From Malaciobacter mytili LMG 24559 (GTDB lineage: Bacteria > Campylobacterota > Campylobacteria > Campylobacterales > Arcobacteraceae), in assembly GCF_003346775.1 (NCBI RefSeq), contig NZ_CP031219.1, positions 496,001 to 560,000 of the forward strand: a DNA stretch of 64,000 nucleotides, read 5' to 3'. Every line of letters starts with the position of its first letter. Position 1 is the first letter of the stretch. Below the pieces are notes generated by a model. It was not told where the DNA came from. It saw only the letters and a list, made by a program, of their open reading frames with translations, and did not search any database. The translations under genes were made by a program, and so were the position numbers. Of this stretch, positions 23,733 through 32,982 are shown in pieces.

Positions 23733-26290
23733 AAAGCATTCCTTTTTACTTAAAAATATTTTTTGCTTTTATTCTTTTTTCTTCTATTTTATTGGCACTT
23801 TTTATTTTCTTATTTAAAAACTTTTATGAAGCTGATTTACAAAAAAGAGAAATTTTTGAGGTTAAAAAAACTTTAGAATATAAAGAAAAACTTTTAACAG
23901 ATTATATTAAAAAAGTAAATAATAAACTTCAAGCTTTAAATAATACGCATATTTTTAAAGAGTTTAGTTTAGATAAAAAAAATAAAACTGATGTGGAAGA
24001 TTTGTTTAAATTAATTATGTCAAGCAATAATGATATTTTACAAATTAAATATATGAATTTTTTAGGTAAAGAATTAATTAGAGTAGATTTAAAAAACAAA
24101 GTGCTAACTCCTATTAAAATCAATGAACTTCAAAATAGTAATATAAGTGAATATTTTAAAGATATAAGAATATTAAAAGATAGTGAAATTTGGCATTCTA
24201 AAATTGAAATTTTTAAAGATAAAGGTGAAATAATAAAGCCTTTAAAATATATATTAAGAGTTGTTTTAAGAGTAGAAAATGGTTTTTTATCTATTGTTTT
24301 AGATGTAAATAATCTTTTAAATGAAATTCAAAATATTTCAAAAGATAGTTCTTTTATTATAGATGAAGAGGGATATTTTTTAATAGGAAATGAAGCTAAG
24401 TATAATTGGTCAAGATATTTTAATTCAAGTTTGAAAGTAGATAAACTTTATGCAAATTCTTCAAATTTAATTTTAGAAAAAAACTATTTTGAGTCAAAAA
24501 GTTTTATTTCTAAAAGAGTGTATTTAAACTATAAAGATTATATTATTCTTTTAACACAATTGAAAAATTTTGAAAATAGTAGTTTGGAAAATTTTAAACA
24601 GTATTTATATACGATTTTTACAGTAGGTTTAATAATTACGATTATTCTTTCATTAATCTTTTCAGAACCAATTGCAAAACTAAATAAAAAAACAGAAGAT
24701 GAAAATAAAGATTTAGACCTTTATATTAAAAAAAGTTCAGAGGAACTCGAAGAAAGTTCAAAAATTATTGATAAATATGTAATGTTTGTTAAACTTAATA
24801 GTGAAGGTATAATTGAAAATGTTAGTTCTGCTTTATGTAATGCTTCTGGATTTTTAAAAGTAGAATTAATAGGACATCACCATAAAATTTTAATTCATTC
24901 AGATATGTCTGATAAAAATTATAATTCCATTTGGGATAGTTTAAAAAAAGGAAATACTTTTACTGCTGAAATAAAAGCAAGTAAAAAAGATGGAAATTTC
25001 TTTTGGGTAGAGTCTTTTACTGAGCCAATTTTTAATCAAAACCATGAAATAGTAGGTTTTAGTATTATAAGAAATAATATTACTGATAAAAAAATAATTC
25101 ATGAACTATACAATGATATAAACTATAAAATGCAACAATATAATGCAATTTTTGAAAATGCAAACAGTGGTATAGGACTTGTGGATTTAGATGGAAACTT
25201 TAAAAAAGTAAACTTTATGTTTTCAAAAATTTTAGGTTTTTCCAATGAAGAACTTTTAAATATGAGTTGCTTTGATATTATTTTAAAAAACTCAAAAAAA
25301 ATATTAAGAAAAATTTTTGAAGAGGCAAAAGAAATAGGTTTTATTTCAAATATTGAAAAAGTTTTTATTCATAAAGATAATTCATATATTCATCTTGAAA
25401 TGTCATTAAATTTACTTCCAGATAGGAAAAATTTTGTATTAGTTGTTAATTCACTTCAAGATAAAAGAAAGCTACAAGAGTTAAATCAAAATCTTGAACA
25501 AAGAATTAAAGAAGAAGTTGAAAAAAGTCGTCAAAAAGATAAAATACACCAAGAAGAACAAATAAAAAGTATTAAACTTTCTTCAATAGGTTCACTAGCA
25601 GCTGGTATTACACATGAAATTAATACTCCATTAACTTATATTAAAGGTAATTTTGAAATGATGGGGTATGATATTGAGGATTTACCTAATAGTGAAATTA
25701 AAACTAGAATGAAAGAAGACTCTCAAAAAATTAATGAAGGACTAAATAGAATAGCAAATATTATTGAATCAATGAGAGAAATTTCTCAAAGCTCTTCTGA
25801 AATAAAAGAAGAAGTAAATATTTATTCTACTTTAATTACTTCTTTAACAATGGCTTATAACAGGTCAAAACAAATATGTAAAATATATTTAAATAATAAA
25901 TTATTTACTATTGATAATATAAATAAAGATGAATATACTTTTTTATCAAAAGTTCAAAAACAAAGAGTAGAGCAAGTTTGGATTGTAATAATTAATAATG
26001 CTTTAGATGAATTATCAAAAATTGAAGATTATGAAAAAAGAGTTTTAAATATTAATATACAAGAAGATAATAAAAATATAATTGTTTATTTTGAAGATAA
26101 TGCAGGAGGAATTAATGAAGAGATACTTGATACTATTTTTGAACCTTTTGTCTCTTCTAAAACTCATGGTGGTATGGGAGTAGGGCTTAATATTTCTAAA
26201 AAAATTATAGAACAACAAAATGGAGAGATAATTGCTTACAATAAAAATAATGGTGCTGTTTTTGAAGTAAGATTAAAAAAGCTTAGTTAG
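23729..26290 (+). CDS. Multi-PAS membrane sensor histidine kinase
   Basis: 853 residues. Transmembrane helices at about 9-30 and 293-313 enclose a periplasmic Cache-type domain (MNFLGKELIRVDLKNK resembles the dCache ligand region). Two PAS domains follow: about 340-460 (SGFLKVELIGHH) and 465-580 (LGFSNEELLNMS). Then a coiled coil, H-box SLAAGITHEINTPLTYIKG and an intact ATPase domain (NNALDEL, DNAGGIN, GGMGVGLNISKKI). It overlaps the degenerate kinase by 4 bases and closes the receiver-kinase-kinase operon. A perfect inverted repeat lies at its stop. Confidence 0.92.
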   Translation: MKSIPFYLKIFFAFILFSSILLALFIFLFKNFYEADLQKREIFEVKKTLEYKEKLLTDYIKKVNNKLQALNNTHIFKEFSLDKKNKTDVEDLFKLIMSSNNDILQIKYMNFLGKELIRVDLKNKVLTPIKINELQNSNISEYFKDIRILKDSEIWHSKIEIFKDKGEIIKPLKYILRVVLRVENGFLSIVLDVNNLLNEIQNISKDSSFIIDEEGYFLIGNEAKYNWSRYFNSSLKVDKLYANSSNLILEKNYFESKSFISKRVYLNYKDYIILLTQLKNFENSSLENFKQYLYTIFTVGLIITIILSLIFSEPIAKLNKKTEDENKDLDLYIKKSSEELEESSKIIDKYVMFVKLNSEGIIENVSSALCNASGFLKVELIGHHHKILIHSDMSDKNYNSIWDSLKKGNTFTAEIKASKKDGNFFWVESFTEPIFNQNHEIVGFSIIRNNITDKKIIHELYNDINYKMQQYNAIFENANSGIGLVDLDGNFKKVNFMFSKILGFSNEELLNMSCFDIILKNSKKILRKIFEEAKEIGFISNIEKVFIHKDNSYIHLEMSLNLLPDRKNFVLVVNSLQDKRKLQELNQNLEQRIKEEVEKSRQKDKIHQEEQIKSIKLSSIGSLAAGITHEINTPLTYIKGNFEMMGYDIEDLPNSEIKTRMKEDSQKINEGLNRIANIIESMREISQSSSEIKEEVNIYSTLITSLTMAYNRSKQICKIYLNNKLFTIDNINKDEYTFLSKVQKQRVEQVWIVIINNALDELSKIEDYEKRVLNINIQEDNKNIIVYFEDNAGGINEEILDTIFEPFVSSKTHGGMGVGLNISKKIIEQQNGEIIAYNKNNGAVFEVRLKKLS

Positions 26291-26311
26291 TAACAAAAGT
26301 TACTAACTAAG
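26282..26311. terminator. Intrinsic terminator between convergent kinase and BCCT genes
   Basis: Perfect 13-base arms CTTAGTTAGTAAC / GTTACTAACTAAG around an AAAA loop. The T run follows on the minus-strand side, so it chiefly ends the BCCT transcript; it overlaps both stop codons. Confidence 0.8.
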
Positions 26312-28282
26312 TAGATGAATAAAGTGCATATGTTTTTGGTAGTGATCAACTATATCATTTCTAACACCTTCTTTTGACCAACCCATAATATCATAATCTT
26401 GCCCACCTTCTATTAGGTGAACTTCTGCACAATAGTATAACTCTTCTTCTTGTTTTAAAGAGTTTTCTTTTTCATCTTGAGCAAAATTTGGTTTTGTTCT
26501 TTCAACTAATCTTACTTCATAAATAAAGTTTTTATTTTCTCCAAAATTTCCCTCTTCTCCTATATTTACAATTAAAGTGATTTTTTCATTTTTATCATCT
26601 TCTTTTATTGTGGCATCTAAATCATGTTTTCTTAACTGTGTCTCAATATCAATAAATGCAGGTTTTGCAATAGTTTGTATAAACTTTTTTACATTTGTTT
26701 TTGATGGATATTTTATTATATTACTTAATCTAGTATCCCAATTATCCTTAGTTTGACTAGGGGTAAATGGAGTAACATTGTATTGTAAGCTCTCTTTTTT
26801 AGCTATATCAACCCTTAATGCTTTTATAAGACCATATGTGGCTACTAATAAAATAATAGAAAAAGGTAAAGCACTTGCTATTGTCATTGTTTGTAAGGCT
26901 GCTAAGCCTCCAGCTATTATTAAAATAGAAGCTATAACTCCCTCTCCAACAGCCCAATATACCCTTTGCCAAATAGGAGTATTATTATTTCCATTTGAAC
27001 AAAGCATATCTATTACCATAGAACCAGAATCAGCTGAAGTTACAAAAAATATAATTACCATTATAGTTGCAAAAAATGAAGTTATACCACTAAAACTAAA
27101 ATTTTCTAAAAATGCAAAAAGTGCAATTGTTACATCATTTGATACGGTACTTCCTAAAGCTGTAATACCTTCATTTAAAATTAAATTAATAGCAGAATTT
27201 CCAAAAAAAGTCATCCACATTAAAGTAAATCCTGTTGGGACTAATAAAACACCTAATGTAAACTCTCTAATTGTTCTACCTCTTGAGATTCTTGCAATGA
27301 AAAGCCCCACAAAAGGTGACCATGAAATCCACCATGCCCAATATAAAATTGTCCAACCCCCAATCCAATCAGTTTTTTCATAAGCATATAAATTAAAAGT
27401 ACTATTTAGTAAGTTTGAAGCATAAGCTCCTATATTTTGAACATATGCTTTAAGTAAAAAAATAGTAGGACCTACAAGTAAGATAAATACAAGTAAAATT
27501 ACTGCTAATAAGATATTTAGCTCAGATAACTTTTTTATTCCTTTATCAAGTCCTGTTGTTACTGAAATAGTCGCAAGTGCTGTTATACCTATGATTAATA
27601 CCACTTGTGAAGTTGTATTAACAGGAATATCCCAAAGATAATTAAGTCCTGTATTTACTTGTAAAACTCCATATCCAAGTGAAGTTGCTACTCCAAAAAG
27701 TGTTCCAATTACTGCAAAAATATCAACAGTATGTCCTATTGGGCCATATATTTTATCTCCAATTATGGGATATAAAGCAGACCTTAGAGTAAGAGGAAGA
27801 TTGTGTCTATAACTAAAAAAAGCTAAGATTATAGCTACTATTGCATAAATAGCCCAAGCATGTAATCCCCAGTGAAAGAAAGTGATTTTCATAGCTTCTC
27901 TTGCTGCTTCAACTGTTTTTCCATCACCAACTGGAGGATTTAAAAAGTGCATAACAGGTTCAGCCACCCCAAAAAACATAAGACCAATTCCCATTCCAGC
28001 AGAAAAAAGCATAGCAAACCAAGATAGATATGAATAATCAGCAGTTGAATGATCAGGGCCTAATTTTATATCCCCATATTTTGAAAAGGCTAAATAAGCA
28101 ACAGTAATTAAAATAATAGCAACAGTTAAAACATAAAACCAACTTCCATTTTCTACAATAATATTTTGTAGTTTTTGAAAAAAATCATTGGCATTACTTG
28201 GAAATATTGAAGCAAAAAGTGCCAATGCCAAAATAAGTCCAGATGAAATAAAAAATACATTTTTATTTAATTTTTTTTCCAT
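26303..28282 (-). CDS. BCCT-family transporter (glycine betaine/choline type)
   Basis: 659 residues, twelve transmembrane helices and a cytoplasmic C-terminal domain of about 150 residues. Family signatures are visible: GMGIGLMFFGVAEPVMHF (about 95-112) and the Trp-rich WAWWISWSPFVGLFIARISRG (about 318-338) that forms the trimethylammonium-binding box. FVTSADSGS is also typical. The long C-terminus resembles BetT, where it regulates osmotic activation. It would take up betaine, choline or carnitine for osmoprotection. It stands alone between convergent and divergent neighbours. Confidence 0.94.
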   Translation of the reverse strand: MEKKLNKNVFFISSGLILALALFASIFPSNANDFFQKLQNIIVENGSWFYVLTVAIILITVAYLAFSKYGDIKLGPDHSTADYSYLSWFAMLFSAGMGIGLMFFGVAEPVMHFLNPPVGDGKTVEAAREAMKITFFHWGLHAWAIYAIVAIILAFFSYRHNLPLTLRSALYPIIGDKIYGPIGHTVDIFAVIGTLFGVATSLGYGVLQVNTGLNYLWDIPVNTTSQVVLIIGITALATISVTTGLDKGIKKLSELNILLAVILLVFILLVGPTIFLLKAYVQNIGAYASNLLNSTFNLYAYEKTDWIGGWTILYWAWWISWSPFVGLFIARISRGRTIREFTLGVLLVPTGFTLMWMTFFGNSAINLILNEGITALGSTVSNDVTIALFAFLENFSFSGITSFFATIMVIIFFVTSADSGSMVIDMLCSNGNNNTPIWQRVYWAVGEGVIASILIIAGGLAALQTMTIASALPFSIILLVATYGLIKALRVDIAKKESLQYNVTPFTPSQTKDNWDTRLSNIIKYPSKTNVKKFIQTIAKPAFIDIETQLRKHDLDATIKEDDKNEKITLIVNIGEEGNFGENKNFIYEVRLVERTKPNFAQDEKENSLKQEEELYYCAEVHLIEGGQDYDIMGWSKEGVRNDIVDHYQKHMHFIHLLS

Positions 28283-28472
28283 TAATCTCCTTTATTTATA
28301 CAATTGATAAATTTAATACAAATAAAAGACTTACAAATTGTATAATTGCTTTCTATTCTAACATTTAAAACTTAGAGCTTTATTAACACTATTTAAATTA
28401 AACCTTGTCTAATTGGTAATAAATCAAGATTTAAATACAATTTGAAAAAAATTAAAAAGAAGAATTTTATAA

Positions 28473-29285
28473 ATGAGAATAGCTTTTATTGGAGATATAG
28501 TAGGAAGACCTGGACGAAAAATAATAAAAGAGAATCTTCAAAAAATTAAAAATGAATTTTCTATTGATTTTATTATTGCAAATGCTGAAAATGCTTCCCA
28601 TGGATTTGGATTAACTATAAAAAATTGTGATGAATTATTAAAATGTGGAGTTAATATAATAACAGGAGGGAATCACTCTTTTGATAAAAGAGCTGATATG
28701 ATGACACTTCTTGAAACTAAACCAGTTCTAAGACCTGATAATTACCCTAAAGGTTTAATAGGAAGTGGAGTAAGAGTTGCTGAGGTAAATGGTGAAAAAT
28801 TAGCAGTAATAAATCTAATGGGACAGTTTGCAATGCCAACTGTTGAAAATCCTTTTAATTGGGCAACTCAATTAATAGACTCACTGCATAATGAAGGTAT
28901 AAAAAATATTTTTATTGATTTTCATGCAGAAGCTACAAGTGAAAAAAGAGTTCTTTTTATGATGCTAAAAAATAAAGTAAGTGCTATTTGTGGTACACAT
29001 ACTCATGTGGGAACAGATGATTTACAAATTAGTGATAACACAGCATATTTAACAGATATTGGATTAACAGGTTGTAGGGATAATGTAATAGGAATGGATA
29101 AAAAAATACCTATTTTAAAAGCTACAACAGGACTTGGAGGACATTTTGAAATACCTTCAACTTGTAAAACAATTTTGCAAATAATGGTTGTGGATATACA
29201 AGAAGGTAAAGCAATTAATGCTTTTAAGATTAAAAAATTATGTAATAAGCAAGAATTGATTCTTACAAATGCAATCATTGACTAA
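28473..29285 (+). CDS. YmdB/TIGR00282-family metallophosphoesterase
   Basis: 270 residues. Metal-binding motifs of the family are present: GDIVGRPGR (6-14), NAENASHGFG, GGNHSFDKRADM (about 63-74), DFHAEATSEK and GTHTHVGTDD (about 176-185). Bacillus YmdB has 2',3'-cyclic nucleotide phosphodiesterase activity and affects RNA turnover. The stop overlaps the start of the following glycosylase gene by 17 bases. The preceding 190-base gap holds the divergent promoters for this gene and the BCCT gene; I see no conserved regulatory structure there. Confidence 0.93.
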   Translation: MRIAFIGDIVGRPGRKIIKENLQKIKNEFSIDFIIANAENASHGFGLTIKNCDELLKCGVNIITGGNHSFDKRADMMTLLETKPVLRPDNYPKGLIGSGVRVAEVNGEKLAVINLMGQFAMPTVENPFNWATQLIDSLHNEGIKNIFIDFHAEATSEKRVLFMMLKNKVSAICGTHTHVGTDDLQISDNTAYLTDIGLTGCRDNVIGMDKKIPILKATTGLGGHFEIPSTCKTILQIMVVDIQEGKAINAFKIKKLCNKQELILTNAIID

Positions 29286-29910
29286 CTCTTATGAACTTTT
29301 AGTTTTTCTAAAAGAGCAAAATTTACTAGAAAACTCTCCTAAATTTTGGTGGCCTAGTAGTGATGATTTTGAAATTTTAGTAGGAGCTATATTAACTCAA
29401 AATACAAAATGGATAAATGTAGAAAAATCTTTACAAAACCTAAAAAAATTAGAACTTCTATCTTTAGAAACTTTAGCAAATGCAGATATTAATCTTCTTA
29501 TAAATGCAATTGCCCCAAGTGGTTTTAAAAATCAAAAAGCAAGTAGATTAAAGCTTTTATGTAAAAATATAATAAAGACTTTTGAAACTTTTGAAACTTT
29601 TCAAAAAAGTGTTACTTCTTCTTGGTTATTAAAACAAAAAGGAATTGGATTAGAGACAAAAGATGCAATTTTATGTTATTGTTGCCATCAAGAGTATATG
29701 GTTGTGGACAAATATACAGCAAAGTTATTGTTAAGATTTGGGTATGAATTTGATACATATGAGGATATACAGACATGGTTGGTATATGGAATTAATGAAA
29801 ATTACGATAAAATAGTCAAGCTTTATGGCTATGAAATATCTCTAAATGAGATTTATTGTAAATTTCATGGCAAAATTGTTGAATTTATGAAACGAAATCC
29901 AAAGGATTAA
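29269..29910 (+). CDS. MagIII-like 3-methyladenine DNA glycosylase (endonuclease III fold)
   Basis: 213 residues. FWWPSSDDFEILVGAILTQNT near the N-terminus and the helix-hairpin-helix LLKQKGIGLETKDAILCY (about 123-140) followed by MVVDKYTAKLLLR, with the catalytic Asp, are characteristic. There is no C-terminal 4Fe-4S Cys cluster, unlike endonuclease III, which fits Helicobacter MagIII. It removes alkylated purines in base excision repair. Start is ATG 29269, overlapping the upstream gene. Confidence 0.87.
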   Translation: MQSLTNSYELLVFLKEQNLLENSPKFWWPSSDDFEILVGAILTQNTKWINVEKSLQNLKKLELLSLETLANADINLLINAIAPSGFKNQKASRLKLLCKNIIKTFETFETFQKSVTSSWLLKQKGIGLETKDAILCYCCHQEYMVVDKYTAKLLLRFGYEFDTYEDIQTWLVYGINENYDKIVKLYGYEISLNEIYCKFHGKIVEFMKRNPKD

Positions 29911-29913
29911 TTG

Positions 29914-30705
29914 ATGATTATAATTCCACAGACAAAGGGTGGTGTAGGAAAATCAACTGTTGCTATGCAAGTTATTGCACCATATCTTTATAAAAAACAT
30001 GGTAAGAAAATTACTTATATAGAAATAGATGATGAAAACAATGATAGTAAGTCTTTTACAAGAACTGAAATTGTTGATAAAAGAATGTTAGGAACAAATA
30101 AACTAACTGAATTAGATGAACTAATTTTAATGGATGATAATCATGAGATTATTGTTGATGTTGGTGGAAATAAGACATCATCTTTAGTATTAGAAGAGAT
30201 TAAAAAAGTTGGTTCTTTTGGAAATGTAAAATGGATTATTCCCTTAGGTGATGGTGAGCTAGATGGGAAAAATGCAATTGCAACTATGAAAAAAATTAAA
30301 AAAATTGAAAGCAATCCAGAAGAAAATATGATATTTGCACTAAATAGAGCAGTATCTATGGAACCTGATTATATTGAAGAACAATATATTAATTTTTTTG
30401 GACATAAATATTTAGATAGTAACTCAGTATTATGTGATTTTGTAAAAAATCCAAAATATTTCCCTGTTAAAAATGATAAGATAATTACTATGAGTAGGTA
30501 TCTTGGAAGTACAGTATGGGAAATGGCTTATAACAATACAGATTTTGCTGCTAAAGCTATAAAAGCAAAAGAATTAGGGGATATAGAAGGTGCTAGAAAA
30601 TATCTTTTCTTTAGAAGAATTCAAACAGAAGCAAAAGATTATGTACTTGGTGTATTAAATAGAATTTTTCTTGATTTAGATAGATGGATAGACATTAAAA
30701 AATGA
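29914..30705 (+). CDS. ParA/MinD-like ATPase of unknown cargo
   Basis: 263 residues from ATG 29914 (TTG 29911 is possible, but spacing to RBS AAGGA favours ATG). The deviant Walker A QTKGGVGKST (6-15) has the signature first Lys of ParA/MinD ATPases, followed by YIEIDDENNDS and the Walker B-like IIVDVGGNK (about 82-90). The C-terminal half is unfamiliar. It is not beside parB or origin genes. Instead it overlaps by 4 bases a small coiled-coil tail-anchored membrane protein, probably its partner. Could position a membrane or polar structure; cargo unknown. Confidence 0.78.
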   Translation: MIIIPQTKGGVGKSTVAMQVIAPYLYKKHGKKITYIEIDDENNDSKSFTRTEIVDKRMLGTNKLTELDELILMDDNHEIIVDVGGNKTSSLVLEEIKKVGSFGNVKWIIPLGDGELDGKNAIATMKKIKKIESNPEENMIFALNRAVSMEPDYIEEQYINFFGHKYLDSNSVLCDFVKNPKYFPVKNDKIITMSRYLGSTVWEMAYNNTDFAAKAIKAKELGDIEGARKYLFFRRIQTEAKDYVLGVLNRIFLDLDRWIDIKK

Positions 30706-30971
30706 GTGAAATGAGTTTTAAGCAAGCAAAAGAGATAGTTGAAAAACTAGAATTCTCTGAACTTGCATTAAGAAAATCTTTTAAAGATATAAACACTTCA
30801 TCTAAAGTGCTTAATGAGACAACAAAAGAGCTTGAAAAGTCTTTAGAAAAACAAAAACTAGTATTAACACAATTGCCAACAATGAATAAAAAAATAAATG
30901 TTTTAAGGTCATTAATTATGATAAATATAGGATTTATTTTAGGATTATTTGTTGGAAAATATTTATTATGA
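30702..30971 (+). CDS. Small tail-anchored coiled-coil protein paired with the ParA-like ATPase
   Basis: 89 residues. A charged heptad-like coiled coil spans about 5-60 and a single C-terminal transmembrane helix spans about 68-88 (IMINIGFILGLFVGKYLL) with almost no residues after it, so it should be anchored by its tail with the coil in the cytoplasm. I recognise no named domain. ATGA-type overlap with the ATPase gene implies coupled translation and a joint function, possibly as a membrane receptor for the ATPase. Confidence 0.72.
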   Translation: MSEMSFKQAKEIVEKLEFSELALRKSFKDINTSSKVLNETTKELEKSLEKQKLVLTQLPTMNKKINVLRSLIMINIGFILGLFVGKYLL

Positions 30972-30986
30972 TTTAGGATTATTTAT

Positions 30987-31697
30987 ATGAGCAAACAAGA
31001 AAAAATTGTATCAATGTTTAATGATATTGCTGGAACTTATGATATTACAAATAGAGTTCTTAGTATGGGAATTGATAAAACTTGGAGAAATAAAGCTTGT
31101 AGATTAGCTTTTGATTTTTATGGAAAAAATGAAATAGAAAAAATTGTTGATGTTGCTTGTGGAACAGGTGATATGATAGATTATTGGATAAAAATAGCAA
31201 AAGATAATAGAATTAAACTTGATAATATTGTTGGTGTTGATCCAAGTGTTGGGATGATGGATGTTGCAAAGAAAAAACTTCCAGAAGTGCAGTTTATTGA
31301 AGCTGGTGCTGCTTCTATGCCTTTAGAAGATTCAATTGCAGATATTATTTCTATTTCTTATGGGATTAGAAATGTTGTTCAAAGACAAGAGGCTTTTTTT
31401 GAATTTGCTAGAGTTTTAAAGCAAAATGGATTAGTGGTAATTTGTGAATTTACAAAAAATGAAAAGAAAAATCCAATAGATTATATAACTGATTTTTATA
31501 TAAATAAAATTTTACCTACAATTGGTGGATTAATCTCTAAAAATAAAGAGGCTTACACATATCTTCCAAATTCAATTGATGAGTTTTTAACAACTGAAAA
31601 TTTATGTAAAGAGCTAAAAATTGCAGGTTTAGAACCAATTTATGCAAAAGCTTTTTCTATGAATATTTCAACTTTAATCATAGCTAGAAAAATATAA
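30987..31697 (+). CDS. ubiE: Demethylmenaquinone methyltransferase UbiE/MenG
   Basis: 236 residues. MFNDIAGTYDITNRVLSMGID (about 9-29) and the SAM-binding VDVACGTGDM (about 55-64) are the UbiE/COQ5 signatures, followed by SYGIRNVVQRQEAF and the ICEFTKNE segment. It methylates demethylmenaquinol, giving menaquinone, the quinone of this group. It lies 15 bases after the small membrane protein gene. Confidence 0.95.
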   Translation: MSKQEKIVSMFNDIAGTYDITNRVLSMGIDKTWRNKACRLAFDFYGKNEIEKIVDVACGTGDMIDYWIKIAKDNRIKLDNIVGVDPSVGMMDVAKKKLPEVQFIEAGAASMPLEDSIADIISISYGIRNVVQRQEAFFEFARVLKQNGLVVICEFTKNEKKNPIDYITDFYINKILPTIGGLISKNKEAYTYLPNSIDEFLTTENLCKELKIAGLEPIYAKAFSMNISTLIIARKI

Positions 31698-31703
31698 CTC
31701 AAA

Positions 31704-31721
31704 GAGGATTATTATATCCTC
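31704..31721 (+). terminator. Weak hairpin between ubiE and xseA
   Basis: GAGGAT, loop TATTAT, ATCCTC, followed after a few bases by an A run rather than T. Possibly an attenuator or RNA-processing hairpin; a real terminator is doubtful. Confidence 0.3.
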
Positions 31722-31742
31722 CTTGTAAAAAAAGAAGGAAAA

Positions 31743-32930
31743 ATGAACGCACCTCTTAGTGTAACTGCTTTAAATACTCAAATAAAATCCCTTTTAGAAA
31801 CCACTTTTTTAGATGTATATGTTGAAGGGGAAGTTTCAAATTTAACTTATCATAACTCTGGACATATATATTTTTCTATAAAAGATGAAAATTCAACCAT
31901 TTCATGTGTTATGTTTAAAGGTAATACAAAATATTTAAAGTTTCAATTGGAAGTAGGATTAAAAATCTTAATTAGAGGAAATATTACTGCATATACTCCA
32001 AGGGGAAGCTATCAGTTATTATGCACAAGAATAGATCCTTCTGGACAAGGGGCTTTAGCTTTGGCTTTTGAGCAATTAAGAAATAAGCTTCAAGCTTTAG
32101 GATATTTTAATCCTGAAAATAAAAAATCTCTTCCAAAATATCCTAAAAAAATAGCTATTGTAACCTCTCCCACAGGTGCAGCAATTGAGGATATGAAAAA
32201 AGTAGCAACAAATAGATGGCCATTGGTTGAATTTATTTTAGTTCCTAGTTTAGTTCAAGGAGTTGAAGCAAAGTTTGATATTGCCACATCAATAAAATAT
32301 GCAGATAGTTTAAATTGTGATATTATGATTGTTGGACGAGGTGGGGGAAGTATAGAAGATTTATGGGCTTTTAATGAAGAAATAGTTGCAATGGCAATAT
32401 ATGAAGCAAAAACTCCTGTTATTTCAGCTGTTGGTCATGAAGTTGATTTTTTAATTAGTGATTTTATTGCTGATGTAAGAGCTGCTACTCCTTCAAATGC
32501 AATTGAAATAGCCCTTCCTGATATAAATGAACATAGAATTTATATGGATAATTTGGAATATGAATTTAATAATAAGTTTAAAAATATTTTATATTCAAAA
32601 GAACAAAATATAATATATTTAAAAAGAATGTATGAACAAAATTCTCTTGAAACAAGATTTAATCTTATTGCTTCTGAGATAAAAATGTTAAATTTAAGTT
32701 TTGATAATAGTTTTAAAAATATTATAAGTTCTTATCAAAATAGTTTAAATTTATTAAAAAATTCATATGATTTAAGTAATCCTAAAAATAAAGAAAAAAA
32801 AGGTTTTGTTCAACTAAGTAAGGATGAAAAAATAATAGATTTGGATGAAGTAAAAGTAAATGATATTGTATCTTTACAAACACCAAATTATATAGCTTTT
32901 GCTAAAATTGAAAATATTAAAAAACAATAA
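31743..32930 (+). CDS. xseA: Exodeoxyribonuclease VII large subunit
   Basis: 395 residues. N-terminal OB-fold (about 1-100: VEGEVSNLTYHNSGHIYFS) and a catalytic domain with IAIVTSPTGAAIEDM, IVGRGGGSIEDLWAFNEE and SAVGHEVDFLISDFIADVRA, all XseA hallmarks. The C-terminal coiled-coil is shorter than in E. coli (about 455 residues). It forms the nuclease with XseB, which is not in this window. RBS AAGGAA precedes the ATG. Confidence 0.95.
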   Translation: MNAPLSVTALNTQIKSLLETTFLDVYVEGEVSNLTYHNSGHIYFSIKDENSTISCVMFKGNTKYLKFQLEVGLKILIRGNITAYTPRGSYQLLCTRIDPSGQGALALAFEQLRNKLQALGYFNPENKKSLPKYPKKIAIVTSPTGAAIEDMKKVATNRWPLVEFILVPSLVQGVEAKFDIATSIKYADSLNCDIMIVGRGGGSIEDLWAFNEEIVAMAIYEAKTPVISAVGHEVDFLISDFIADVRAATPSNAIEIALPDINEHRIYMDNLEYEFNNKFKNILYSKEQNIIYLKRMYEQNSLETRFNLIASEIKMLNLSFDNSFKNIISSYQNSLNLLKNSYDLSNPKNKEKKGFVQLSKDEKIIDLDEVKVNDIVSLQTPNYIAFAKIENIKKQ

Positions 32931-32982
32931 AGTATTAAGTTTATAATAGATAAAATAAATAAAACTTGAAAGAAGGTTCGGT

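Noticed and set aside
26778-27383. A 201-codon open frame on the plus strand inside the BCCT gene.
   Set aside because: Antisense to well-conserved transporter helices; composition and motifs support only the minus-strand gene.
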